63,285 nucleotides of DNA from an uncultured Clostridia bacterium (GCA_937892115.1 CALAUI010000014.1:1-63285); one strand, 5' to 3'; numbered from the stretch's first letter, positions 8,726-16,809 are shown. The notes: generated by a model from the sequence alone, not told the origin. Made by a program: numbers and translations.

Positions 8726-8827
8726 CTTTATATCTACAATTCCCGGTTATCGAACATATTAGGAAGTGTACTTTTTCGCTTTTTTAGCTTTAAAATGTAC
8801 CCTTCGTTGAAAATGAACAGGCGAAGA

Positions 8828-8866
8828 AAAAGCACCCGTACTTTGTATCAAAGTATGAGTGCTTTT
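8828..8866. terminator. Terminator downstream of the XRE gene
   Basis: AAAAGCAC-CGTACTTTG pairs with CAAAGTATG-GTGCTTTT around a TAT loop. The self-complementary A/T ends let it terminate the leftward XRE gene (8943-10067). The rest of 8730-8940 shows nothing further. Confidence 0.7.
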
Positions 8867-8942
8867 CTGCTAAGAACGACCCAAAGGTACATCTATTTGA
8901 TTTTGCTATCTACACCAGTTGAATTCTGTCTGTAATATTTTG

Positions 8943-10067
8943 CTATTTCATTATATTTAAGATTTCGCAGAACTCAGGCGTTGCTTTGAACTCATCAGAT
9001 AAAGGATAATTATTCAGCATGTGATTTGTCATTTGCATGCAAACGCTTGTGTCAAGATAGACGTCAACGTCCTCTTGTTTATTAACAGTTGTTCCATTAA
9101 ACAATAATGAAGTGCGTTCCGTAATATTCGGCATTTCATCAAAATGTTTTGCAAGTTCGGCGCATTTTTTCAGGTTTTCAATCGCCTTTTTATTATTACC
9201 GAGTCTGTGATAATACTGCCCGAGGTAACCATAGTTATAAATTGCCACACGCCAACATACACCATAGTTTCCGTCTGTATAAATTAGGTTAAATATTTTT
9301 ATTACCAATTCCAAAGCTTCAACAGCTTTCAGCATTTGCTCTTTTGTGGGTTCTGCACCCGTCAGCATATAGCTTCTTGTAAAATGTGAAACAGCATTGT
9401 CAAAGTAGTACATGAGACTGTCAAACAAATTTTGGCAGCCTTTTTCAATTTTTTCAATTTCTAACGGCATATAGCTCATCAGGTATTCTTTTGAATCGGG
9501 AATTGATGGCATTTCATTAATCATGTCATACATATCCTGTGCGGTTACTCCACTGTTTTCAAATTCTGTCAGCGACTTGTAGTAATGAATCAGTAGGTTC
9601 TTTGCATACATTCTTATTCCGTCATTAGTGCAGTAATTCTGTATTCTTTCATAAATCTCAAGAATTTCCTTTTTGTTTTTCAGGTAATCATCTGCAATGA
9701 CATTATCGTTAATAAGCGAGTGCATATAACGGACAAGAATTCGGAAATCGGAAGGATATTTATGATAAGCATCCTTCATAAACGATAGCGAGCCATCACT
9801 CCCTTTATACTTGCCGTTATCAAATTTATCAACATATGTAAGGATTTCTTCTTCATTTTTTGCTCTATCAACCCCTAATAGGTCATCAATTGAAATTGAG
9901 AAAAATCCTGCAATAACCGGCAACATTTCTATATCGGGATAACTTTCACACCGTTCCCATTTGCTGACTGCTTGAAAAGAAACGCCGAGAAAATCCGCGA
10001 GTGCTTCCTGTGTTAAATCACATTCCTTGCGGAGCCGTTTAATATTTTCGCTGAAATATAAATTCAT
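8943..10067 (-). CDS. XRE-family regulator with long TPR-like C-terminal region
   Basis: 374 residues. Residues 5-60 form a Cro/C1-type helix-turn-helix (IKRLRKECDLTQEALADFLG, then VSFQAVSKWERCESYPD). The remaining 300 residues are helical with TPR-like features (for example YLGQYYHRLGNNKKAIENLKKC), a layout seen in clostridial regulators that sense peptides or protein partners. The start at 10067 follows GAGGTGATAAA. It is transcribed alone from a promoter at 10108-10136, divergent from the wall-anchored surface protein gene. Its target and signal are unknown. Confidence 0.85.
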   Translation of the reverse strand: MNLYFSENIKRLRKECDLTQEALADFLGVSFQAVSKWERCESYPDIEMLPVIAGFFSISIDDLLGVDRAKNEEEILTYVDKFDNGKYKGSDGSLSFMKDAYHKYPSDFRILVRYMHSLINDNVIADDYLKNKKEILEIYERIQNYCTNDGIRMYAKNLLIHYYKSLTEFENSGVTAQDMYDMINEMPSIPDSKEYLMSYMPLEIEKIEKGCQNLFDSLMYYFDNAVSHFTRSYMLTGAEPTKEQMLKAVEALELVIKIFNLIYTDGNYGVCWRVAIYNYGYLGQYYHRLGNNKKAIENLKKCAELAKHFDEMPNITERTSLLFNGTTVNKQEDVDVYLDTSVCMQMTNHMLNNYPLSDEFKATPEFCEILNIMK

Positions 10068-10107
10068 TTTATCACCTCATATATTTTTTGCGGTACCGTC
10101 TGACACA

Positions 10108-10178
10108 ATAATAATGCAGTCACCGTACTTATTCAATAACTTGATTCTTGAAAATGATTCAACCATCGGTTGAATCAT
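10108..10178 (-). promoter_or_regulatory. XRE gene promoter with upstream 11-bp dyad
   Basis: On the minus strand TTGAAT (10131-10136), 17 bases, TATTAT (10108-10113). Just upstream, ATGATTCAACC (10154-10164) and GGTTGAATCAT (10168-10178) form a perfect 11-bp inverted repeat with a 3-base centre, a candidate operator for the regulator itself. Confidence 0.6.
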
Positions 10179-10277
10179 AAAATAAAGTAACCGGAAACTG
10201 CCACTGTTATAATACATTTTTCATTTTAATAAACGAATAGTGATTTATTGAAAATCAATTCGCCAAATCCCAGTTTG

Positions 10278-10301
10278 TAGGGGAGTTTTAAGGCTCCCCT
10301 A
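10278..10301. other. Small perfect hairpin in the noncoding gap
   Basis: TAGGGGAG (10278-10285) pairs with CTCCCCTA (10294-10301). No gene surrounds it and no T-tract follows directly. It may belong to an unannotated transcript ending at the terminator at 10423-10474. Confidence 0.4.
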
Positions 10302-10422
10302 TAAAAACGGCTATTTATCAACTGTTTGTTGTGACATAGCCTTTTCTTTTTTTGATTTACCAAAAAGTATTTGATTACTATAAAACCATAAAGAAAAAAC
10401 AAATATAAATACTTTATTTACA

Positions 10423-10474
10423 CCATCTTTTATTATTTAGTACAGAGATTTAATAATAAAAGATGGCTTTTTTT
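10423..10474 (+). terminator. Orphan terminator-like hairpin
   Basis: A perfect 15-bp stem (CCATCTTTTATTATT with its complement at 10452-10466) is followed by C and seven T. No plus-strand gene precedes it: the nearest upstream gene, XRE, runs the other way. It could end a small RNA or be the leftover of a lost gene. The rest of 10080-10770 holds only promoters and AT-rich sequence. Confidence 0.6.
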
Positions 10475-10599
10475 ATATTCTATATATTTCATTTCGTATA
10501 GCTAATGCATAAATAATAATTTTTGCTAACAAACCTTTATATATCAAGCTTTGCAGCTGCCACTCGATTATGGGAAAATATAAAACAACAATATAGTCA

Positions 10600-10629
10600 T
10601 TGAAAAAGCACAATACATTGTGGTATAAT
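10600..10629 (+). promoter_or_regulatory. Promoter of the surface protein with palindrome in the spacer
   Basis: TTGAAA (10600-10605), 18 bases, TATAAT (10624-10629). CACAATACATTGTG (10609-10622), a 6-bp inverted repeat, lies between the two hexamers, a position suited to repression. A 5' untranslated region of about 130 bases follows. Confidence 0.6.
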
Positions 10630-10770
10630 TATTTGATAAGTGACATCAAACGGCCATATACCACAGGAACAACCGTTACAGACGCAAACCGTTAACAACC
10701 TGTTTTCATTTTCAATATGTGCCGTGAAACACAGAAAAAGCGAAAGTCTTGAAAAGAGAGGAAACTATTT

Positions 10771-13089
10771 ATGACGACTGCGAAAAAACAGAATTCAACA
10801 GTCAAATCAATATTGGGGATATTGCCTGCTGTTGTACTGCTGATTACAATGCAGTTGATTACCGCATACGCCGCCGATAATAATCCGGCGCTCACCACTC
10901 TTGATTCTTTTCCCGCTATATACAATTCTACTGATACGATGAACGTGAATAACGGAACGATTAACACGCTTTATAACGGCGGAACCGTAAAAGAAAACAA
11001 CGGAAAAATCTCTTCATCACGTGGATCCGTTTATGAAAATCACGGTATCATCGAAGATCTTTCGGCAGGACACGTGGGAACCAATAACGGAACCGTAAAT
11101 CTCATTTCAAACACCGGATCGCTGACCGTAAATGATAATGACGGAACCATTCTTGTCATCAGAATGGGAAACGTGGTTGAAAGAAACTACGGAACAATTC
11201 AGGAAAATATCGGAATCATATCCGAAAACTACGGAACGATAGCAGAAAACTACGGTACCGTTACCATGCATAGCGGTCAGATTACGAAAAACTGTCAAAA
11301 CGGAACCGTAACGTTTGAAGCAAAGACTATCAACGGTGAAACAATTCCCGCTGAAGGTACGGTAGATACCAACGAGGGTCATGTTAAAATTCACAGCGGA
11401 ACCGTCAAGATAACAGAGAACACGGGTGATATTGAAATTGATAACGCGACCGTTACTGTTGATAAAAATTCGGGCAATATCACAGTCGGCGATAATGCCA
11501 CTCTTATCTGCAGTGAAAACAAGAACGGCGGAGTAATCACAAAGACATCCGAAAGTGCCGTTATCACTTGCACATCCAACGACGGAAGCATAAATGACGA
11601 GACTGCCGTTATGTATAAAATCGTCTTTGTCGGAGATGGCGGACAAGCTGAAATCATATCCTGTGATTTTGAAAAAGACGGCATATATTACACAGAAAAC
11701 GGAGGCGGTGTTGTTTTTACACTTCCTCCCGAGTATGCGTGCAAAGACGCAATAATGATAAAAGCGGAAAACACGAGTGCCTGGGGATTGAATGCCGCCC
11801 CTGAGCAGGGAAGCACAGAATTCATAATAATCTGTCACAAGTGTTCGGGCGATGACTACGAAACGACTGCAGAGAAGCATTGGCAGAGATGCACGGAATG
11901 CGGCAGAACGTTTAATGAAAGTGCGCATACCGCCGGCGATTATATTTCGGATGATAATTCAACTTGTATAAAAGACGGTACCGAAACATATTCATGTACG
12001 GAATGCGGTTACCGTCATACCCGAACCGTTATCGGTTCACACCTGACAAGCAATTACCACAAAAACGTTGTAATCGATCAAAGGGTTGAGCCGACAGTAA
12101 CTTCGGACGGACTTACGCAGGGCTCCCACTGTGAGGATTGCCATAAAGTATTGACGGCACAGGAGATTATTCCGAAAATACCGCACACCTGCGTTTCCTC
12201 ATCGGATTATCTGCATGACGGAAGCACGCATTGGAAAGTATGCTCCGTCTGCAACAAAAAGTTTGACGAAGGAACTCATAATTATATCAATCCGGTATTG
12301 AATAAAGCCGCCACCTGTAATGAAAGCGCAACGTATTACATGCAGTGTGATATCTGCGGTGCAACAGATGATACCCAAACAGTAACCATAGGCGATCCGC
12401 CGGGGCACAGCTTTAAGAATTACGTTTCTGACGGAAATGCAACATGCACAGCCGACGGCACCAAGACCGCAAAGTGTGAAAACTGTGACGCAACCGATAC
12501 CGTTGCAGACATCGGCAGCAAAAAAGGTCACAGCTTCGGTGCATGGACTTCTGTCAGCGACACACAGCATCAGCGCGTTTGCTCCGACGATGAAACCCAC
12601 ACAGAAATTGAGAATCACAGCTACTCTGAATGGACAACGGTCAAAGAACCTACCGAAACCGAAACAGGTGTCGGGAAGCGCTCCTGCTCCGCATGCGGTC
12701 ACGAGGAAACGAAGGTCATTCCCGTTCTTGAGAATACGCACAACGATACGCCGCAAAACGGGACTTCAGCAACTCAAACTCCTGCCGGGGCAAGCACCTC
12801 TTACACCCGCCCCTCCGGTAAGGCATCTGCAAATACGAACAGTAATATCAGAATTACCGACGTCAATGCTCGAAAAGTGAAAAGCGGTAACGGCTCTGTC
12901 GCTCCCGAACATCACAATCGTGTAAACAATTCATCCGTTTCTTCAAATCACGCAAATCTAACACCTCCGCAGACCGGAGATAACGGTAATATACTCCTCC
13001 GGGCAGCACTTCTGCTCGTCAGCAGCGTAGTGCTTGTCGGAACTGCCGTTTTCGGAAAAAGGAAAAAACGGCTGCAAATTTTTTATTGA
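10771..13089 (+). CDS. Cell-wall-anchored repetitive surface protein (PQTGD sorting signal)
   Basis: 772 residues. A signal peptide ends near AYAADNN (residue 35). Residues 45-260 are short repeats of the type NxGTI/V (NNGTV, ENYGTI), suggesting a parallel beta-helix. Residues 360-650 carry about seven CxxC pairs with HxxG/GHSF spacers, the double-CxxC modules common in clostridial secreted proteins. A Ser/Thr/Asn-rich linker leads to PPQTGDNG, a hydrophobic helix and KRKKR, a sortase-type wall sorting signal in its clostridial PxTG form. The start follows AGAGAGG. Likely an adhesin or surface-layer protein; the ligand is unknown and no sortase gene is in the window. Confidence 0.85.
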   Translation: MTTAKKQNSTVKSILGILPAVVLLITMQLITAYAADNNPALTTLDSFPAIYNSTDTMNVNNGTINTLYNGGTVKENNGKISSSRGSVYENHGIIEDLSAGHVGTNNGTVNLISNTGSLTVNDNDGTILVIRMGNVVERNYGTIQENIGIISENYGTIAENYGTVTMHSGQITKNCQNGTVTFEAKTINGETIPAEGTVDTNEGHVKIHSGTVKITENTGDIEIDNATVTVDKNSGNITVGDNATLICSENKNGGVITKTSESAVITCTSNDGSINDETAVMYKIVFVGDGGQAEIISCDFEKDGIYYTENGGGVVFTLPPEYACKDAIMIKAENTSAWGLNAAPEQGSTEFIIICHKCSGDDYETTAEKHWQRCTECGRTFNESAHTAGDYISDDNSTCIKDGTETYSCTECGYRHTRTVIGSHLTSNYHKNVVIDQRVEPTVTSDGLTQGSHCEDCHKVLTAQEIIPKIPHTCVSSSDYLHDGSTHWKVCSVCNKKFDEGTHNYINPVLNKAATCNESATYYMQCDICGATDDTQTVTIGDPPGHSFKNYVSDGNATCTADGTKTAKCENCDATDTVADIGSKKGHSFGAWTSVSDTQHQRVCSDDETHTEIENHSYSEWTTVKEPTETETGVGKRSCSACGHEETKVIPVLENTHNDTPQNGTSATQTPAGASTSYTRPSGKASANTNSNIRITDVNARKVKSGNGSVAPEHHNRVNNSSVSSNHANLTPPQTGDNGNILLRAALLLVSSVVLVGTAVFGKRKKRLQIFY

Positions 13090-13143
13090 AATAATGACCT
13101 GCAGGTAATACAATATTCAGGTATCACGGGAAAGGAGGAAAAT

Positions 13144-13875
13144 ATGTCTTACGAAATCTTTGCCGGATTCTATGACTCCCTCATGGAAAATGCGGAATAT
13201 GACAAACGTGCCGACTATTATCAGCAGATTCTGGCAGATAACGGTATAAAATCGGGAATACTTGCCGACCTCGGATGCGGAACGGGAAGTATGAGCATCC
13301 GTATGCATCATAAGGGATTTGACGTAATCGGAACAGACCCGGGCATCGGTATGCTGATGCAGGCAAGGCAAAAGACAGCAGGCACCGATATCCTTCTTCT
13401 CAACCAGTCAATGGAGGAGCTGGACCTTTACGGCACGATTGACTGTGCAATCAGCACTCTTGACTGTATCAATCATCTTGAAAGCAGGGAAAACGTACTC
13501 ACGGCCTTCGGAAAAGTATCGCTTTTCATGAATAAAGGCGGTATCTTTGCATTTGACGTAAACACGGTATTCAAGCACAGAAACAAGCTGGCGGATAACG
13601 CCTATATATTTGAAAACGATAAGGTATTCTGTGCGTGGCAGAATTCCCTCAACGATGATGACAGCGTTGACATTACCCTTGATTTCTTTGAGGATGACGG
13701 GGGCACGTATTACCGTGAAACAGAATGCTTCACCGAAAGGGCATATCCCCTTGAAGAGTTGAAGCAGATGCTTGAGGAAACCGGCTTCACGGTAAAAAAT
13801 ATATATGACGATATGACGTTTTCACCCGTAAAGGAAGACAGCGAAAGAGCCGTCTTCGTAGCGGAAAAGAGGTAA
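13144..13875 (+). CDS. Class I SAM-dependent methyltransferase
   Basis: 243 residues with SAM motif I as LADLGCGTGSMSI (residues 39-51), followed by the acidic GTDPGIGM and the STLDCINHL segments. It is similar to small cytoplasmic methyltransferases found next to hslO in Clostridia. The start follows AAAGGAGG. hslO begins two bases after its stop, so they form one operon. The substrate cannot be deduced. Only about 50 bases separate it from the preceding surface protein gene, and no terminator is visible between them. Confidence 0.88.
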   Translation: MSYEIFAGFYDSLMENAEYDKRADYYQQILADNGIKSGILADLGCGTGSMSIRMHHKGFDVIGTDPGIGMLMQARQKTAGTDILLLNQSMEELDLYGTIDCAISTLDCINHLESRENVLTAFGKVSLFMNKGGIFAFDVNTVFKHRNKLADNAYIFENDKVFCAWQNSLNDDDSVDITLDFFEDDGGTYYRETECFTERAYPLEELKQMLEETGFTVKNIYDDMTFSPVKEDSERAVFVAEKR

Positions 13876-13877
13876 AT

Positions 13878-14750
13878 ATGAGCAAGGCAGTAAGAATGAT
13901 AGCAGATGACGGCACACTTTCCGTCATAGCAATAGATTCAACGGATATAGTATCAAGAATGGAGCAGCTTCACTGCACCTCAGCAGTCACCTCGGCAGCT
14001 CTGGGCAGACTGCTCACCGCCGCATCAATGATGGGTGCGGTAATGAAGGGAAAGGACGACACGCTGACGGTACGTCTTAACGGCAACGGTCCTGCAGGTC
14101 CCGTAATCGCGGTATCCGACAGTGAAGGAAACGTAAGGGGCTACGTATCAAATCCCATAGTGGAAATACCCCTCAACGAAAAGGGAAAGCTTGATGTCAG
14201 AGGTGCGGTAGGCACAGACGGTACGCTCACCGTAATGATGGATTTAGGACTGAAAGAGCCCTATATCGGTCAGATACCCATAGTCAGCGGTGAAATTGCA
14301 GAGGATATTACCGCATACTACGCACAGAGTCAGCAGACACCCACGGTATGCGCACTGGGTGTACTCGTAAATCCCGAGCTGACGATAAAGGCGGCAGGCG
14401 GATTTATGATTCAGCTTCTCCCCTCCGCAGGCGAAGATACCATTGAGCTTGTTGAAGAAAGCATAAAGGATATTCCGCCCGTTACAAATATGATTACTTC
14501 GGGAATGACTCCCGAGGATATATGCAGAAGCGTACTTAAGAAATTCAATCTTGAGCTGCTTGACGAATTTACCCCCGAATACAGATGCAACTGCACGAGG
14601 GAAAGATTTGAAAGAGGACTCGCCACTCTCAGCAAAGAGGATCTGACCGAAATGGCGGAGGATGCCGTAACGGAAGTAAGCTGTCATTTCTGCAACAAAA
14701 AATACAGATTTTCTTCTGACGAAATCCGTTCTCTTATAAAGTTAAAATAA
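13878..14750 (+). CDS. hslO: Hsp33 redox-regulated chaperonin
   Basis: 290 residues, the usual length. Hsp33 is a cytoplasmic holdase activated by oxidation. Its zinc-binding redox switch is visible as Cys237-x-Cys239 (RCNCTRERFE) and Cys269-x2-Cys272 (CHFC). The N-terminal part carries the conserved TVRLNGNGPAGPV and GYVSNP stretches. The start is two bases after the methyltransferase stop, consistent with coupling. No terminator is obvious before the tRNA promoter at 14798. Confidence 0.95.
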   Translation: MSKAVRMIADDGTLSVIAIDSTDIVSRMEQLHCTSAVTSAALGRLLTAASMMGAVMKGKDDTLTVRLNGNGPAGPVIAVSDSEGNVRGYVSNPIVEIPLNEKGKLDVRGAVGTDGTLTVMMDLGLKEPYIGQIPIVSGEIAEDITAYYAQSQQTPTVCALGVLVNPELTIKAAGGFMIQLLPSAGEDTIELVEESIKDIPPVTNMITSGMTPEDICRSVLKKFNLELLDEFTPEYRCNCTRERFERGLATLSKEDLTEMAEDAVTEVSCHFCNKKYRFSSDEIRSLIKLK

Positions 14751-14797
14751 ATAAGAAGAAAAATTTCCGTTTTTCGAGTATTTTTTTGAAAAAGTGC

Positions 14798-14826
14798 TTG
14801 ACATCCCCGCTAAATTGTTGTATTAT
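14798..14826 (+). promoter_or_regulatory. Strong promoter of the tRNA cluster
   Basis: Consensus TTGACA (14798-14803), 17 bases, TATTAT (14821-14826), 32 bases before the first tRNA. Confidence 0.85.
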
Positions 14827-14858
14827 ATGCAAGCCGTCAAACAAAAGGCGGCAGCCGT

Positions 14859-14934
14859 GGGAGCATAGCTCAGCTGGGAGAGCACCTGCCTTACAAGCAG
14901 GGGGTCACAGGTTCGAGCCCTGTTGTTCCCACCA
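14859..14934 (+). tRNA. tRNA-Val (anticodon TAC), CCA encoded
   Basis: Acceptor GGGAGCA pairs with TGTTCCC. The anticodon loop CTTACAA reads TAC, the T-loop is GTTCGAG, and CCA is at 14932-14934. Confidence 0.97.
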
Positions 14935-14938
14935 TTTT

Positions 14939-15015
14939 GGCCCGGTAGTTCAGTTGGTTAGAACGCTAGCCTGTCACGCTAGAGGTCGACGGTTCGAGCC
15001 CGTTCCGGGTCGCCA
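14939..15015 (+). tRNA. tRNA-Asp (anticodon GTC), CCA encoded
   Basis: Acceptor GGCCCGG pairs with CCGGGTC. The anticodon loop CTGTCAC reads GTC. Discriminator G at 15012, then CCA. Confidence 0.97.
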
Positions 15016-15018
15016 AAG

Positions 15019-15046
15019 ACCTGTATAAGCAATTATACAGGTTTTT
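15019..15046 (+). terminator. Terminator-like hairpin inside the tRNA cluster
   Basis: ACCTGTATAA (15019-15028) pairs perfectly with TTATACAGGT (15033-15042), followed by TTTT. It lies between tRNA-Asp and tRNA-Phe, where only nine bases remain before the next tRNA. Confidence 0.7.
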
Positions 15047-15051
15047 ATTAT

Positions 15052-15127
15052 GCCTTTGTAGCTCAGTTGGTAGAGCAGTGGACTGAAAATCCACGTGTCG
15101 CTGGTTCGATTCCGGCCGAAGGCACCA
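15052..15127 (+). tRNA. tRNA-Phe (anticodon GAA), CCA encoded
   Basis: Acceptor GCCTTTG pairs with CGAAGGC. The anticodon loop CTGAAAA reads GAA. CCA at 15125-15127. Confidence 0.97.
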
Positions 15128-15131
15128 TTTT

Positions 15132-15207
15132 GCGGATGTAGCTCATCTGGTAGAGCGCCACCTTGCCAAGGTGGAGGTAGCGAGTTCGAGCCTCGTCATC
15201 CGCTCCA
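15132..15207 (+). tRNA. tRNA-Gly (anticodon GCC), CCA encoded
   Basis: Acceptor GCGGATG pairs with CATCCGC. The anticodon loop TTGCCAA reads GCC. CCA at 15205-15207. Confidence 0.97.
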
Positions 15208-15214
15208 TTTTTTT

Positions 15215-15289
15215 GGTACCATAGCCAAGTGGTAAGGCAGCGGTCTGCAAAACCGCGATTCCCCAGTTCAAATCTGGGTGGTACCTCCA
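15215..15289 (+). tRNA. tRNA-Cys (anticodon GCA), CCA encoded
   Basis: Acceptor GGTACCA pairs with TGGTACC. The anticodon loop CTGCAAA reads GCA. CCA at 15287-15289. The 3' half (15250-15289) is repeated at 37248-37287. Confidence 0.97.
15250..15289 (+). repeat. Candidate att site, left copy (tRNA-Cys 3' half)
   Basis: Forty bases from the anticodon arm through CCA recur at 37248-37287 with one T/C difference in the acceptor stem. This is the classical arrangement left by integration into a tRNA 3' end. Confidence 0.65.
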
Positions 15290-15294
15290 GACAG

Positions 15295-15344
15295 AGAAAC
15301 TCTGGATCCCTTGTACATCAAGGCTTTCAGAGTTTCTTGTTTTA
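15295..15344 (+). terminator. Terminator of the tRNA cluster
   Basis: AGAAACTCTG (15295-15304) pairs with CAGAGTTTCT (15328-15337), with an inner CCTTG/CAAGG stem, then a T-rich run. The remaining bases to 15622 hold only a short frame at 15496-15600 and repeats of ACCACCAT, with no recognisable gene. Confidence 0.75.
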
Positions 15345-15622
15345 TGTTTTATTGGTGATAGCAAGGCAAAAAAAGGCGATTTTTGACACATTATTACCAC
15401 CAAATGGTGGTAGTCAGAGACTAATATTATTCTAATTTGGAATAACATTGCACTTTTGGAGGTCAAAAAATACAACTACCACCATAACTACCACCATGAA
15501 CGCCACCATAACTCTGACCGTTGACGGATTGCGTATATACGATTTGCCTGAGAGATTAAAAGATTGGAATATATACCTTGCCGAAACGAGAGCGGAATAA
15601 TAACAATAACGAGGTTTGTTAT

Positions 15623-16093
15623 ATGATATTTAATGCACCAGCTAAAAATCTTTTTGATTGTTCTTCCATTGATGATATTTCGCCTGATAACGAATATAAT
15701 GTATGGGGAAAAACGGACTCATACGGAAGAGATTACTACGGCGTAGCAAACTTCTGGAATGCTGATAATGGCATAAAAGAAAATTGCGACTTATCGTGGC
15801 TTGAATGGGACGGGAACGAAGTAAATATTGATAACGAAATCAGTGACGATATTTCCATACTGTTCAGAAAAACTGTCGGAATAATAAAAAGCTGGGAATC
15901 CCAACTTAAGGAACTTTGCCCCGAAGGACGATTTGCTATACTGGCTTCATATGATGACGGAAGTGACTTGATTGAAGAATCCGATCCGTACTTTGGGTTT
16001 ACACTTCGTTTTTGGAAAATCCGTGAAGGACAGGGACCTGATATCAGAATTGAAGAACAGACTCAACCCGTAATGATGTTATTTACAAAATAA
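15623..16093 (+). CDS. Hypothetical protein (156 aa), acidic
   Basis: Start at 15623 with GAGG 8 bases upstream; an in-frame ATG at 15578 lacks a site. The protein is soluble, acidic and rich in aromatic residues (YNVWGKTDSYGRDYYG, NFWNADN, LSWLEWDGNE), without a signal peptide or membrane helix. The size and composition resemble Imm/SUKH-like immunity proteins, but no motif proves this and no toxin gene is adjacent. It is followed after 10 bases by another unknown gene, probably in the same operon. It is the first complete gene of the AT-richer tRNA-Cys-bounded region. Confidence 0.65.
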   Translation: MIFNAPAKNLFDCSSIDDISPDNEYNVWGKTDSYGRDYYGVANFWNADNGIKENCDLSWLEWDGNEVNIDNEISDDISILFRKTVGIIKSWESQLKELCPEGRFAILASYDDGSDLIEESDPYFGFTLRFWKIREGQGPDIRIEEQTQPVMMLFTK

Positions 16094-16103
16094 GGAGAAT
16101 AAT

Positions 16104-16631
16104 ATGAAAAACAAAATTGATGAGCTTTTAAAAAGTGGAGCGTTGGCAGAGTTGCATTTCTATACAAACAGCGACGGCAAATTTTCCTGCGGGATGGTGA
16201 TTGCCTGCGATGATAAATCAATAGCGTTTCGGTCATATGGGCCCTACGGAGACTATGACGGATATCATGTTGAGGATCTACGGGATATAATCGAAATTGC
16301 AACCGATACAAAATATCTTGAAACTCTTGATGTTTTAATTGGAGACAACAGGCATGAGCCCGTTCAGATGAAATTCGAAAATCTTATCAGAGATTTTCTT
16401 TTGCTGTCAATCGAGGAAAACAAATCGGTGTTGCTCGATATTAATAATTCCGATGGAATGCAATATGCCTTTGTTTCTTCATTAAGCGATAATGCGGCTC
16501 AGGTCAAGCTGCTTACCGAATACGGAGAAATTGACGGCTCAGCAACGATTGACCTCAACGATATCTTTGCGCTTGAATATGACAGTAGGAATACTCGAAA
16601 GATTGAAAAGCTGGTTTTAGCAAAACAATAA
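16104..16631 (+). CDS. Hypothetical protein with two similar beta-rich halves (175 aa)
   Basis: Starts after AGGAG. Residues 12-67 and roughly 110-165 look like two copies of one small beta-barrel. Each has a run of alternating hydrophobic strands, a YG-rich or YGEIDG turn, and a final D-L-[RN]-D-I-[IF]-x-[IL]-E segment (VEDLRDIIEI and IDLNDIFALE). That layout recalls Sm-like or SH3-like barrels. No signal peptide. Probably cotranscribed with the gene before it and ended by the hairpin at 16659. No function is assigned. Confidence 0.65.
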   Translation: MKNKIDELLKSGALAELHFYTNSDGKFSCGMVIACDDKSIAFRSYGPYGDYDGYHVEDLRDIIEIATDTKYLETLDVLIGDNRHEPVQMKFENLIRDFLLLSIEENKSVLLDINNSDGMQYAFVSSLSDNAAQVKLLTEYGEIDGSATIDLNDIFALEYDSRNTRKIEKLVLAKQ

Positions 16632-16658
16632 AGAATTCTCAATTATAAAATGAAAACT

Positions 16659-16690
16659 GAGCCGAGGTCACATTGACCCCGGCTCTATTT
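16659..16690 (+). terminator. Terminator, copy 1 of an identical hairpin
   Basis: GAGCCG-A-GGTCA pairs with TGACC-C-CGGCTC around CAT (16659-16685), followed by ATTTATT. The same 27 bases recur at 18541-18567. Confidence 0.75.
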
Positions 16691-16733
16691 ATTATGAGAA
16701 TAACAGAATATCAATGGAATACTGAATACTCTC

Positions 16734-16798
16734 TTGACAACTGTCATGAAATGTAGTATTTATATATCGAGCAACTATGTATTGAGCAACTATGTATG
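16734..16798 (+). promoter_or_regulatory. padR promoter and 15-bp tandem direct repeat
   Basis: TTGACA (16734-16739), 17 bases, TATTTA (16757-16762). Two tandem copies of a GAGCAACTATGTAT unit (16769-16783 and 16784-16798), identical except for the last base, then cover the start of the transcript up to the GGAGG site. A likely operator for PadR or a mRNA element. Confidence 0.6.
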
Positions 16799-16809
16799 GA
16801 GGCGCTTCT

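Noticed and set aside
11107..12756. Minus-strand frames of 273 and 185 codons opposite the surface protein.
   Set aside because: They mirror repeated NGTV and CxxC codons of the real gene and have no start signals.
14786..15475. Open frames on both strands across the tRNA genes (14786-15028 plus, 15143-15475 minus).
   Set aside because: They are translations of five well-formed tRNA genes; no ribosome binding site supports them.
15480..15500. ACCACCAT repeats as a start of a CRISPR array or microsatellite gene.
   Set aside because: Only two to three short imperfect units without spacers; no cas genes in the window.
15496..15600. 34-codon frame MNATITLTVDG... as a gene.
   Set aside because: No ribosome binding site at proper distance and no recognisable feature; may be a gene remnant.
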